DNA of 64,000 nt from the NCBI GenBank assembly GCA_963514095.1, contig OY741284.1, positions 7,916,016 through 7,980,015 of the forward strand, read 5' to 3'. Under the pieces are notes generated by a model. The model ran no database searches, was not told the DNA's origin, and was given only the letters and a program-made list of their open reading frames with translations. The DNA is from Eutrigla gurnardus (lineage: Eukaryota; Chordata; Actinopteri; Perciformes; Triglidae). This document shows positions 45,947-57,925 of this stretch, in pieces (within the stretch, counting starts at the first letter, position 1; each line of letters begins with the position of its first letter). The position numbers and the translations under genes were made by a program.

Positions 45947-48900
45947 CTGCAGGATGGCAACGAGCCCACAGGTTAGAGCTGATAATGTCAGAACACATGC
46001 ATGCACATACAAACAGTTAACGCTGGAGGTTCAGAGACACAAAGACATGACCAGACAGTTTTCATATGCATTATTGCATTTCCTTCCGTTTGTCACGAGC
46101 AGGACAAGTTGAAACGTCGACGTCTGATCGTGAAATTAGCACATCAGCGTGATTTCCCTCTTACGCAACGCTCGTAAATTACAGTAAGGATCTCTCTGAA
46201 GGAATTTATGGAACATGAAGCCCGGCAGCATGTGAGCGCTGATACAATTACTGTAATTATCACGATCTGCGGACCGCGAGTCTCCTTGCAGCACCTCGAG
46301 CAACCGTCCAAAAGTCATAATCCTGTCAGAGGGGTGACCGACAACAACAGTAATTAGGTTCTTCCTCCAACAGATACCATGTGATTATCTCTCCTCTCAC
46401 GATGGCTGCTACTCGTCTCTCATAAACAAGCCCCCGAGACTTGGTGGTGCCTCCTGGTGCACCTTCCAAGAAAACTGAACACTTTCCACAACCCGACAAC
46501 GTGAAGTCATTAGAGGCAAACCATTAAACGCAAACAACCAACACAGAAAACGGCCTCTTACTTTAGAGCAGCTTTGAATCACTTGGTAAATCACAGTCTA
46601 TTGTGTCTATTTGCCTCAACTGTCACTATATCCTGAGGTAAAAAATAATCTGGTTCCCCTTCCTCCTCTTAGTGTTCCTGGTGGCTTTTGCAGGATTCTG
46701 CCTCCCCGGAAGGAAAGAAGGAAGATATTTTTGACATTTAAAACAGGCCATACAGTAACAGAATCTTGATTGATATTTGCCTAATATGAGAGTTTGATCG
46801 AGTTCAGCAGCTCTGCCTGACAGCTGCGTTCAAGACTTTCATGCACTGCTGTCAGGATACAGCGACAGGTGGGCAAATATGATCATTTATTTTAACAATG
46901 CCACCCTGCAGCTTTACATATTTGATATTATATGATTATATTATTTTCTATGGATTATGATAAGATTGTATTCACCAAAGTAATTACTAAGATTTAATTA
47001 CTGGCTTTTTTTGAGGGCGTACCAAAGTACCAGCCGGGTGGATATTATGTGTATGAATGTGTGCAGTTCTGGGTTTCTGTGGGGGAAAGTAACTCCCTTT
47101 GGGCAGGAACTTTAGGTTTTGAGACTCTGGAGAACTCTTACATGCACAGAAACTATACAACACATTAAAGGAAAGGGGGAAAGCAGAAAAGCATAATAGG
47201 TCCTCTTTAAAGCTGATAGCTGTCTGTCATTAGTATCATAATATAATCTATAGGATTCATAGAGTTTGCTTGAAGGTGACAATACAGTAACTAGAAGGTT
47301 GTCTATTTTGAGGACAAATATATCGGGATGCTCCTCTGCGGGCGAAGGAGACGTACGTTTCCGTGCCATTATTCTGAGATTGTCTGTAATTTCAGACATC
47401 ACACATCAGACGAGGACCCCTGACAGAGAGGCACAGCAGATGATGAGCCGAGTGCTGCGGATGCATCTCCAGCTCCCAAATTACAAAAGAGGCTGATGGA
47501 CGTTAGATGAACACGGCACCTATTATTTTCTTTTTGATGTGGATCTACCCCTCATCAAAGGCCGACATCTGACGGAGGGAGAAGAGGGACAAAAAGCACA
47601 AGGTGAGCCTTTTTTTTTTCAAAACCGCACGCCGTCGTGATTTTCCTTATCATTCCTTCGCACCTCCGTGTCGGATGGAGAGGACCGTCTGATGTAACAT
47701 GACCGAGGAGCGAAGGGAGAGTTTGGATTGATATTGTCAAGGTGAGAGCTGGGGGTCACAATCAATCACACACAAACACAGACACACGAACACACACGTC
47801 CTGAGAGCAAAGATGACAGAGCATTTATCTTGTGTGTTTAAATGTGCCTGTGATACCTTGGGATTTCTCTGAAAAAGGATGCGAACCACGTGGGATTAGA
47901 AGGAGCGGAATAAAAAGGAAGGCGTTTCCTCTGGCAGAGTCTTCCATCATGCTCAGACTAGACCGCTCCCGAGGCGTCCTCGGTGTTATCAAGCTATTTT
48001 TGATTGCAATCAATTTGTTGGTTCGGGTCTTACACCAACACAAAGTTTCCAGCCAGCAGATTCCTGGCTTCACCGTTTTGGCCTGAGCTCCTCTCACTGG
48101 TTTGAATCGGCTGGAAAGGTGATGTCACATACTTCTGGGCACCAATCAGGATGAAGCATTGTCTGGGTTGGGCTTGAAAGAAAACGTGGCTTTTTCGACT
48201 CAAAAATAAATAAAAAATACTTCACTTTTTAAATATGAAATGTATTAAAATATAGTTTTGAGAGAGAAAGGGATGATGGAGGGACAATATCTCTGTTGGT
48301 TTTAGTAGTTTGGGATATTAAGTATTTATGTGTATGAACAACAAGTTAATTATTTTTAAAGGTTATTATTTTCAAAAAAAATTTTATCTAGAATGTGCTG
48401 TATGTGTTTACTGTTCATTTTATTGGTGATTCTTGTTTTGTTTTCTTCTCACATATTTCAAATAAAATCAAATCTTATCTAATAAATGAGTTGCTTTCTT
48501 TTTTTGAATACATTTTTTTTCCCATAACAGCACATTTCAAATGGCCACTTATACACACCTGTGACTGCGTGAGGTCAAAGGTCGCTGATTTCATCTGGCA
48601 TGGCCGTGTTGTCCGAACCCCCGCGGGGAGAAGGGACTCTACAAGACCTCCATTACAAATCAATTACCGGGTCGCTGGCTCACGGCTCCGCTCGCCTCCC
48701 TGAAGCCTCCGAAGCGTGAACATTTCTACCCTGCGGAGCCACTTTAACGGCCTCTTCCACCGCCTCAAGGTCCAATCACTCATCTGTCCACCGCGCTGGC
48801 AAGTGTGGTGTTAACCATTCAGGAGGGCGGCCCCTCAGATGTACTGTAACCTTGGCTGTGATGTGGGAGAATTCCTCAAAGTGCTTCGTCCCCAACTGAG

Positions 48901-50731
48901 ATGTCTGTCGGGGACTTTAGAAAGCAGACTTCGTCCAACAGGTGTAAAAGAAGAATGAGAGACAGCTTTGGGAGCCGGTGGCGTGTCATATAATTTATTT
49001 TTAGCTGTTAACTCATCTAGGATTTGAACCAGAAGCAAAAACACTCACAATAAGTTGATCATGGTGAGTTTTCATTATCAGGATAGTTGTGAATATAGTC
49101 ATGAGTGAGTTGAGAAAGCTGTCTAGTTCATGGTAGAGAAGTGAAAAATACAGGAAACAAAAATGCATTTATTTATTTTTTCTTTATTTATGATGGGAGA
49201 CCTTATGATTTATGATCTTATTTTAGATTATTTGATAGTTTTTCACTAAAAAAGCATGTTCACTAAAAAAAGGATGTGTCGTATCTGTGACACAATAAAA
49301 ATATTATATTTATAATCACTTATATATATAAGTGATTCCAGTAAGTTTTAGTGCCATTTTAAGAGTTTTAAGCACATATCATTGCCGAGAAAACATTGTG
49401 AATCTCAATTATTCTATTTTTCAGATAATCATTTTCATATTGTCACGTCTTGTTTCCTCAGCTTTTCAGATACAGTATGTTTGACCGAGTCCACACACAA
49501 CCTGCCTCTGCTTCCCACCTCCAGTTCTCTCTCTGCTCTATTAGCATTTCCTCCTGTGGCTGTCTGCCCTGGCTTCCTCCCACTCCACATGCCTCCTAAC
49601 CTTTCAACCCTTCTGCTTTGCGCTCCCCCTTTCCCTTCACCTCCTCCTCTCCTCACCAACTTTTATTCTAGGGCCCGAGTGTCAGACTGGCATGTCTGAC
49701 AGGCTGTGAAGTGCCAGCCTGAGGGTTTTACTCAGCTGGAACACTACCATCTGCAAAGCGAGAGCGGTCCTGGCACTCCAGCCTGCCTGAAGCCGGCCGG
49801 CTGGGAAGGAGTTAGGCTGCAGAAGTGGCCACTCGTGTGTCAGCGGCGTGGTTCAGCCACTCGTGTGCACACTGTTATTTCACGTTATTCCCCCGTACAG
49901 ATGAAGGTGAGTGAAGCCTGCGTGAGTTGATGCATAATTCAGGACACATCATATCGTGTGTTAGATTTACATCCGCCAAGCGAGCGGCACATCATTCTTC
50001 TGTACATTTGTTCTGTTGGAATATAGATGCATGTTTAAATGTACAGAGGACACGTCAGAGATGAATTTCCACTGCTTTTTGCAGGGGACAATAAAGTTTT
50101 TCTGATTCGGACTCTGATTCAGGATCTAGGTCACTCACTCTTATATTTTTTCCTCCATTGGGCTTGCTTTCAACTTGTATGCTTATACATGTATTTTCAT
50201 GTATTCTTACTTTTTTTTCAAATTTTTTGACTGATTGATTCTCACTTGAACAGAGAATTATTAGTATATATTTTGGTAACATTTCTTTTTCTATGTTTGT
50301 AGTGAGCTGTACTCACTTTGAGTGTTATTACTTGCACTAATCACTAATTACTGTTTTCCCAAATCTAAAACAAAAGTAGTGTAACGAATTTCAAACTCTA
50401 TATTTTAGAATGAAAGCATCCTGTGAGCCACTACTTGGAATATGTGAGAAGACTTTGCTTAATATTTGTTTGTTCCATCCATCCATTCTTACACTTGTTA
50501 ACAACCTTCTATTTTAAGACATGTAAAAGCTTTAAAATTCACAAGTGGAGTATTTATTGACATATTATTTGTTGTAGAACAAATCATGAAAATATCTTCA
50601 GCTTGTTGTAATCACAGACCTTATATTAGACATCCAACCACAAATCTGAGACAAGGGAACCAGAAATGGAAAAATGCTGTTTGTTTTTCGGCTCCATGCC
50701 TGCAGGACTCTATAGCGTCGGCAGCTCTTAC
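45947..50731 (-). other. ppfia2 intron
   Basis: About 4.8 kb. It holds one copy of a repeat pair (49039-49385, including a perfect 24-bp palindrome at 49314-49337) and otherwise unremarkable sequence. No exon was recognised. Confidence 0.6.
49039..49385 (+). repeat. unclassified dispersed repeat, copy 1
   Basis: It shares an ordered series of similar words with 53803-54010: CAAT/CAAC-AAGTTGAT, GGTGA-TTTT, an ATGATCTTAT block, TAAGTGATTCCAGT and AAGAGTTTTAAGCACAT. Both copies are in the same orientation. Confidence 0.5.
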
Positions 50732-50806
50732 CTCCTGATTGGCTGCTGTGAGCTCCTCCTCCAGAGCGGACACCCTCTCCAGTGACACCCGTAGTCTCTC
50801 TCGTAC
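50732..50806 (-). CDS. ppfia2: ppfia2 exon, coiled coil
   Basis: Twenty-five codons, phase 0: VRERLRVSLERVSALEEELT AANQE; acceptor TTTGCAG, donor GTAAGA. It matches the vertebrate protein nearly exactly. The intron 50807-51637 has no recognised feature. Confidence 0.95.
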
Positions 50807-51637
50807 CTGCAAACAATGGTGGGAAAAAAAGCAAACTCACAAACACGTATCATGATCTGCCTCATCGTCTTGCACTGAGACGGACTGACAGCCAAGGCTC
50901 CGACAGATGAATCCACTCCCTGTTTAAACGCCAGTCAAAGCAATCGAGGGTTAATGCAGCAGAAAAGAGGCTCCGCTGCTGTGGCAGAAGGAGCTGTCCT
51001 CTTCTCCCCTCCTTAGCCTCACAATAACACTTTGCCGGAGCTTCAAAGCAGCGTTTTGAAGCTTTTATTGCTTTTAAAGCAGCAGTGGCTGGGAGGATAT
51101 TCCCCTCCCACGCTCCTCTCTTCTTCTGTGAACTCAGAGTGTTCTCGTCTCTGCATCTTTTTCTAGGGAAGTCGCGTTTGTGATGGAGCAATTACTGTGG
51201 TCCAATAGGATTCCAGATCTCAGCGGAGGTTGATCCTGGGCTAGAAGTTAGCCGGGGTCCGAGTCAGGATGCCCCCCTCCCCCCTCCCAGGGCAGGTTTT
51301 ATTCCATTGAACAGCATGATGCGGGACATGTTTTATAAATGATGGCTTTTAGAAGAGAGCATGAATGGATTACAGGGGCGGCGGTGATATCACACAGAGG
51401 GCCGAGGTCATAAATCAGCAGGCTGTGAGGAGGAGGACCAAACGCTAGTTGGGACTAAAACCAACAAATGGTTCCAGGAAAACACGGATGACACTGCAGC
51501 GGCAGAATATGTCACTGACTCGATGTTTCACATGATTACACATATTTGGAATTCATTAAAATATGAAAATTCAACTTAACATTGGTTGCCAGTTCAGTTG
51601 GATGGCAACAACATGTCATTTTCCCAACCAGACTTAC

Positions 51638-51802
51638 CTTCTCATCTAGAGCTTTATGGTGTTCGAACAAGGACTTGAGCGCTTTGAGGACCTCGACTTC
51701 GCTGGAGACTCCCGACGGAGACTGAGCCTGCCGCTTGACCACCGTCATGCGAAGTGACCGCTCGTGTCTCGACACCAGACACTCCAGATGCTCCAGCAGC
51801 AG
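51638..51802 (-). CDS. ppfia2: ppfia2 exon, coiled coil
   Basis: Fifty-five codons, phase 0: LLLEHLECLVSRHERSLRMT VVKRQAQSPSGVSSEVEVLK ALKSLFEHHKALDEK; acceptor TCTCTTCAG, donor GTAAGT. This is one of the most conserved stretches of liprin-alpha. Confidence 0.97.
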
Positions 51803-53124
51803 CTGAAGAGACACGCAGGAGAAGTTCCTGTTACATTCATCATCACGGGACACATTTAAATATCCCTCGCAGCGGCGTAATTAAAACGTGAGAATAGTGT
51901 GACAGAATCCAAATGAGAAAAGGTTTGCTGGAAACAAACTCCCAGCTTGTTTCTCTTCTCATTTATTCAAGCAATATATTGTATTGTGTATGTAATGTAT
52001 TAATGTGAGTTTCATCAGCCTTGCCTCTAGACCTAGAGACAAAAGTACAAGCACATGTACTTACATTTCAGTACTTACACCGAGTACAGATGTGAGTATT
52101 TAATAATACCATTATAGTTCTAGCAATAACGAAAGAAAAATATCACTTTCTGACTAACAAATAAAAAAATACAACATGATTCTGTTACATTCTAACGTTC
52201 AACCTTGTGTTTTCCTGATGCAAACAGAGCAGTCGGGATATTAATAATTAACTGTGCTGTCAGTTAAACAATTAAAACACTAAACATTTTTAAGAAAAGC
52301 AAAGTAAGACTCAGAGGAGAAGCTTGTCACCTAAGGGAGAATAAAGCTGGTCAAAGGGGTCAAAGGTCTGGTACAGGGGTCAACAGTCCTGAGGAGTTGA
52401 TAAATAAACTGTACCCACAATGCACTGCTACAATGTTACTGCTGACTTCATACTCTCTCTTTCCCGACTGGACCCTCGCTAACATATAATTGGCCTTGTG
52501 ATGCGCTGGTGGAAAGCCTGATGGATGATACCAGATAGCAGGATCGGTGCTTCTCTCAGTGTATAAACTCATAATATACTGACTAAAGGTAAACAAAACA
52601 AAAACAACAACTGGGAGTAAACAACGGGAATGTGACTGGGAGGGAGAATCCCAGTTTGGCTGCAAAGATAAAACACTGTTCATTACTGTTTCTTGTACTT
52701 GTGACATCAGCGTGTGGGATCATCTTCTTTCATTTCCCCTTGTTACTCACTGATGCCACGTCATGGCGACACTGGAGCGGTTCCATAGTGATGCAGATCT
52801 CAACACTTCATCCCCTCTCGGAAATTGTCCAAGAGAATAATATTACATCCCTGTGATACCGATCAATGATCTCCCCGCTCCTTCCTAAAAGAACCTCATT
52901 TATCTCGGCTTCCTTTGTCTAAGCATCCCTTGCTGAGGGCTGCCCAACCAGCTGCAGCTGGATTACATGTATTCTGTAGTCAACCACCGGATGGGAAATT
53001 TCTCAATTTGTATCACTGGTGAACTAAAAGGGCAAGGGAACTGGATAATGCAGTTTACAGGGATGAAGATGAGGGTGAGAGCTAGAGCCAGATTTATTGG
53101 TCGGTTAGATTAGACTTATATACA

Positions 53125-53125
<1 letters not shown>

Positions 53126-53172
<47 letters not shown>
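53126..53172. repeat. (AT)n microsatellite
   Basis: A pure AT run of about 23 units in a ppfia2 intron. Confidence 0.95.
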
Positions 53173-53174
<2 letters not shown>

Positions 53175-53802
53175 ATGAACACTGTGGCCGATACGTGCAG
53201 ATATTTCTCATATAACTCATAGCTAGATAGCAAATACCGTAAGTGTTTTTCCCCTAAAAAGTTGAACTAGTCCTTTAAGTCTGCATTCAGCAAACTACAC
53301 TCCTCCATCTATGGTTCTAAATAAAGTAGCAAAACTAAAGCACAATGACCCTCCCAGACACAAATCTAATCAATAACATTAAGTCAGAACATCATGTATC
53401 TGATCTGTTTCTGTTGCTATGGGAACACAACAGGGACACATGTCAAACTGTTTTGCCTCCTCTTGATGTCTCCTGGAACACGAGGCAGACACATTCTCAA
53501 TACAGATCCTTTTGGCAGGCGTGGACTCGGGAGTCAGGAGTGAGGAGAAAGGTGTAGACCTCTACTGTCGTCTCGTCTGTCTGATTAACTGTCTCTGGGT
53601 CAGATCAGCAGCCATCGTGGCTCCACACGCACTCCTGTACACTCAACAAAACGCCCACTGTTGAATCAATCAGGAAGTGTCCTTCTGCTCGCTAAATATT
53701 TATCTCCCTGCTCGTGTCCCTGCATTACTCAAGTCGATGGATTTACATTACAAGCATGTACGGACGGGATAATATAGAATTTTATCTCCTATCGGGATAT
53801 AA

Positions 53803-54010
53803 AAACTCAACAAGTTGATTGTGGTGAATTTTTGCTCTTTTTAAAATAATTAATTTATCATTTATTTAGGCAGGGAGATAAGATATATGATCATCTTATT
53901 TAAGATGATACAAATTTTTTCAAATTTGTCTAAAAATATGTTTTTCAACCATATATAAAGTGATTCCAGTTGTTTTTTGTTCCATTGTAAGAGTTTTAAG
54001 CACATTTTGA
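53803..54010 (+). repeat. unclassified dispersed repeat, copy 2
   Basis: A diverged relative of 49039-49385, ending in AAAGTGATTCCAGT and TAAGAGTTTTAAGCACAT. It is shorter than copy 1. Confidence 0.5.
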
Positions 54011-55041
54011 TGATTATTGGATCATTATTTTGACGAGGATAATTGTGACGTGACATTTTCACATGGTCCCATGTCTGCATGCGTGTTATTTAGTCATGAT
54101 GCTTATCTAAAACATGACACCTGTCGTCACGTGTGTCGGCTCCTCAGTCCGCTGACTGTCTGCACACGCCTCAGAAGATTTAATTAGAACTGTAAAACCA
54201 TGCCAGCCACTAAACCCAGCTTAATTAAAATTGCTTTGTAATTGCCCATTGGAAGATTGAAGGTGATAATAAAGTGAAAATGACTTTTGTCTGTCTCCAT
54301 CTCCTGCGTCTCACCTCCCTTTGTGTTTGTCTCAGCCTTCAGCCTCCACCCCGGAGACTGATAGTGCAAGCCTGAAAATCCACACTCAAACCAGCAGTGG
54401 GGATGGAAAACTGAGTCTTATCTGTCAACAGCAGAGTGCGCTTACTGCCTTGAAAAGGAAATGTTTTTATTGAAGATACAGGCCTACAGCTCCACAAGCT
54501 GGAGCTGATCCTCTAATGTCTTTAGTTGTTTTTATTTTCCCTCTCCCAAAAAGTGTTGACCTGGACAACCGCCGGGCATCTCTGCCATTTGGACTTAGCT
54601 TTCGGCGTCGAGCAGCCATCCATGTGAAGTAAGCGCAAAAATGTTCAGGCAAAAATGTTCAGGCAAAAATGTGGGGAGCTAATGAGGTATGTCCGGGCAT
54701 TGGAAACAGACATGTGCGCATGTTCGCTTCAGCGCTTCTCCAGCCTTAAAACCCTCCCCGGCAGATAGCTTAAGCCTTCTCGGGACGCTGTCTATCGCCG
54801 TGTGCAGCAGGCTTTCTGCAGCACACATGAACATCCAGTTGGAGAAAGTTGTGGAATGCAAAAAAGAAGGAGCAAGCATCATCATAAACTTTACTTCTGG
54901 TTGAAAACGTCAAAATGCATAGAACGATTGTGGCTTTGCTGCCATGGTGAATCAGTGGTGGATTAAACCATTTTGGAAGTGATTGGTGGCCTGGAATCAG
55001 TCGAGTTAATGTTTTAGAGATGTGTTTGTCAGTGCTCTCAC

Positions 55042-55143
55042 CCTGGTGTTGTTCCTCTCGGCCTTGAGCTCGGAGATCTCCTCCTCCTTCTCCAGCAGCT
55101 GCTCCCTGCAGGCGTTCAGCTCCTTGGTCAGCGCCGCGAACTC
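55042..55143 (-). CDS. ppfia2: ppfia2 exon, first one in the window
   Basis: Thirty-four codons, phase 0: EFAALTKELNACREQLLEKE EEISELKAERNNTR; acceptor GCTCAG, donor AGG|GTGAGA. In human this segment begins about 100 residues into the protein, so at least two coding exons with the start codon are upstream, beyond 64000. Confidence 0.96.
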
Positions 55144-55750
55144 CTGAGCAACGCAAGGGAGAAGCAGAGCACCGTGGTCAGCATCACAGACAACAGCCAA
55201 CGGCCATGCAACGCAATATATAGAAATATACACTTTTCATGGAACGGATGTCTTGTTGTAGCTACGTTGTTCAAAAAGAAAGAACATAGCGTCGAAAAAT
55301 AAGTTATTGATGGTATTTCAAGATTTCCGTAGCAACCTATACAAAGTCCAAATTTCAAGAGTTGTTAATAATCAAGACTGAACAATACTTGACTTTTGTG
55401 CCCCATGCTTAAATCAATAACAAAGTTAATATTGGCTTATATTAATTCTATTACTGGAAATAAAAATTGGTAATTATTGTATTTTAACCAATTCAAATAC
55501 TGAGGGGTTACATTTTAAAGTTGATAGATACAATCATATCTTTATTGGCTGCCTTTGATGGCCATACTAACATAATTGGCAACTATATCAGCCATAAATA
55601 TACATACACACACATGTATGCTGTATGTGCAGTTTTTAATACTAATCTGTATTAAAAAAATATCATTATCATCATCGCCAACCGCGTTTCCGAGCGAAAT
55701 ATCACAGCTGCTGAAATAGATGAAAACTGTTCAGATTCACAATATAATAT

Positions 55751-55758
55751 GTAATTTA
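55751..55758. repeat. 8-bp target-site duplication, left copy
   Basis: GTAATTTA, identical to 56606-56613. Confidence 0.9.
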
Positions 55759-56605
55759 TAGGGGTGTGACGAGATCTCGTACCACGATATTTCTCGTCGC
55801 GTTAAAAATCGCGTTAAAAATAAAGGTTTTACAGACAGCTGTTACTGACTGGGAGCTTAAAAAACCCAACCACGGCATCGCTTATTGTTACCGACAATGC
55901 ACGTAATATGGACGTGGCCGTGCGCGACGCAGGATTTAAGTCGCACATCTGTTTTGCGCACACTATAAATCTTGCAACCCAAGCTGGCCTCGGTGTTCCC
56001 CGCGTCGCTCGTTTACTCAGGCGGGTGAGACGTGTGACTGCTTTTTTTCATCTACAATTGCCATCACACAAGTTAATGACGGGCACGTTGGATATGCTGG
56101 CTCGTTACCTTGAGCAGCAAGCTGCCATAGCAGCATCACCAGCCCAGAGATAAGACAAAACTCCCAAAGCATTGATTCACTTGACAGCTGCGATGTCAGA
56201 GATGCTGAAGATGCTGTAGTTGCAGCATGTTGTTCATGACATACTTGGTCAGGCTCCGTTTGCACTATTTGCACTCTGTATTGACAAAGTAGAACTTTGA
56301 TTTGGTTTTGCACATATTTACACTTGGGAAAAATAAATATTTAATTTTAACTTTTATAAATTTTAGTTTCAGTTTAAATTTGTGAAAGAAGAAGTTTATT
56401 AAAAGATCATGCTTACAACATGCATGTAAAGCGTTATAATAAAATATTTCAAAATGCATGTGCAACTCTGTTAAATTAAAGTCTGTTAGTCCAGTCATAT
56501 ATTTTGTCATTGTAGTTTTCTTAAAGTCTCGTCTCGTCTCGTTCTCGTGAACCCAATATCGTGTCTCGTCTCGTTTCGTGAGCGGAGTGTATCGTCACAC
56601 CCCTA
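55759..56605 (+). mobile_element. second hAT transposon, internally deleted (847 bp)
   Basis: Terminal inverted repeats TAGGGGTGTGACGAGAT and, from the right end, TAGGGGTGTGACGATA, inside a perfect 8-bp duplication GTAATTTA. CTCGT-rich subterminal sequence is at both ends. Inside is a fragment of a hAT transposase core. Its termini differ from those of the element at 39925, so it is another family. Confidence 0.93.
55822..56153 (+). pseudogene. hAT transposase remnant, catalytic-core fragment
   Basis: Translation gives DWELKKP, then after a frame shift ASLIVTDNARNMDVAVRDAG FKSHICFAHTINLATQAGLG and a jump to LPSHKLM and DMLARYLEQQAAI. The TDNARN segment with a following C-x2-H (CFAH) is typical of ZBED-like hAT transposases around a catalytic Asp. 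Internal deletion and the frame shift make it non-functional. Confidence 0.88.
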
Positions 56606-56613
56606 GTAATTTA
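56606..56613. repeat. 8-bp target-site duplication, right copy
   Basis: GTAATTTA, the right partner of 55751-55758. Confidence 0.9.
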
Positions 56614-57404
56614 ATATATATGAAAGTTGTTTAGGTTGAGATATGTAAATGAGATCACAATGAAGCTCGATCACAATGTCATTGCTTCTATTCTGGCCTA
56701 CAAACTGCAACAAAACCAAGGTTACAACCCAAGTGGGTCAGAAACGAGGCCGGAAGGATGATGCTGGAGGTGGTTTCTAATTCCCACACAAACATACGCA
56801 CGTTATTGTCTGATTCTTTTATGGTAAGATGCTATTATTGACTTAATTGATCCAATAACAGCCCGGCTGTGTCATTCCATCGGGGAACAAAGGCTGAATG
56901 CATGGAACAATAAGGGGAAGGATTGAACGGTTGAGCGGTAATAATCTGCGGGTGAAAGAGGATTGGCTCTACACAGCGGTGCAGGCACAAGGCCAGCTGT
57001 GGAGGATTTACACCTACAGCACTGAGAGCACTGAGAGGACTGAGAGGACGGGTAACTGGACCGACTCAGGAGGAGGACTACAAACCCAGAGCAGCATGAC
57101 AACAACTGACAGGACAGACAGGACGGCAGATTGCAGTTTTAGTCACCCACATACTTTCCACAAGCAGAAATAATAAAGGACCTTGCAGGTTGAGCTGGAC
57201 TCCGATGGGAAGATAAGACTGAAGACAACAACACTGAGGAGGAAGGTCATTAATGAAATGTGACACTACTACTAACTGCTACTGGAGGAGTAAAGATGAA
57301 GATGATAGAAATAATGACAACAACGATAACAGAATACAGAAGATGATTAAGAAGAATAAAGGAGGAGCAAACTGAGGAGAAAAATCAGGATCATCAGAAT
57401 GAAT

Positions 57405-57925
57405 CATAAAGAACAGATGAAGATGAGAGAAGGAAAACACTGATAGAAGAAGATAGAGGAGAAGAAAGAGGAGTAGGGAGGAGAGGACAAGGAATGAGAA
57501 GGAGAAACAGTAGGAGGATCGGAAAGAAGAGAAGAAAAGAAGATTAGTAAAGAGGACAAGAAGGAGGAGGGAAATGAATAAGAAGAAATGGGAGGAAAAG
57601 AAAAAGGTGGAAGAAGGAAAGGAATAAGAAGGAGAAGGATGAGAAAGAGAAGCTGGGGGAAATCAGGAGGAGAGGATGGTAGAGAAGAAGATGTTAAAGA
57701 AGAAGGAGGAAAAGAAGGAGGAGGATGAAGAAAAGTTGGAGGATAGGAAGGAAGAGAAGAGGTGGAAATGTTAAAGAAGGAGGAAAATGAGAAGGAGGGA
57801 GGAAAGGAGAAAAGAGGAGGGACAGAAGAAAATAATGACAAAGAGGATAGAAGAAGAAAATAGAAGGAAAACAAAGAAAAAGGAGGAGAAAAAGAAAACG
57901 AAAAGAAGGAAATAAAGGGAAAAGC
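57405..57925. repeat. long polypurine (GGA/GAA-rich) tract
   Basis: About 500 bp of almost uninterrupted A and G on the + strand, made of irregular GAAGA, GGAGGA and AGAAGG words with scattered T and C. The 156-codon open frame on the other strand is a Ser/Pro/Phe low-complexity translation of it, not a gene. Confidence 0.9.

Larger units (their letters stand above)
51803..55041 (-). other. ppfia2 intron
   Basis: About 3.2 kb. It contains the (AT)n run 53126-53172, the second copy of the unclassified repeat (53803-54010), a TAATTA-rich block (54178-54260) and a 14-bp tandem repeat at about 54636-54672. No exon is seen. Confidence 0.6.
15683..55143 (-). other. ppfia2: ppfia2 gene (liprin-alpha-2), 28 exons, 5' end missing
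   Basis: Liprin-alpha-2 is a presynaptic scaffold. Family knowledge: the coiled-coil half binds RIM, ELKS/ERC, GIT1 and KIF1A; the three SAM domains bind LAR-type receptor phosphatases, CASK and liprin-beta; the C-terminal VRTYSC binds GRIP PDZ domains. Twenty-eight exons on the - strand, each with consensus splice sites, join without a frame break into about 1155 residues. The human protein has about 1257, so roughly the first 100 (normally starting upstream of EFAALTKELN) are missing and must lie beyond 64000. PPFIA1, 3 and 4 are the alternatives. The linker wording (NLARMHHHGASITASATASS), the tail QRLDSSTVRTYSC and the acss3 neighbour all favour PPFIA2. Two exons are micro-sized and one intron uses a GC donor. 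Confidence 0.93.

Noticed and set aside
49314..49337. Perfect 24-bp AT-rich palindrome as a possible transposon end or origin
   Set aside because: It is centred on an ATATATAT core and has no partner end or flanking duplication; more likely a chance product of an AT run within a repeat.
54679..54904. Open frames of 68-71 codons on both strands
   Set aside because: I considered a transposase tail, but no motif or terminal repeat supports it.
57404..57874. 156-codon open frame on the - strand
   Set aside because: Its translation is a Ser/Pro/Phe/Leu low-complexity string from the polypurine tract, with no domain and no splice context.
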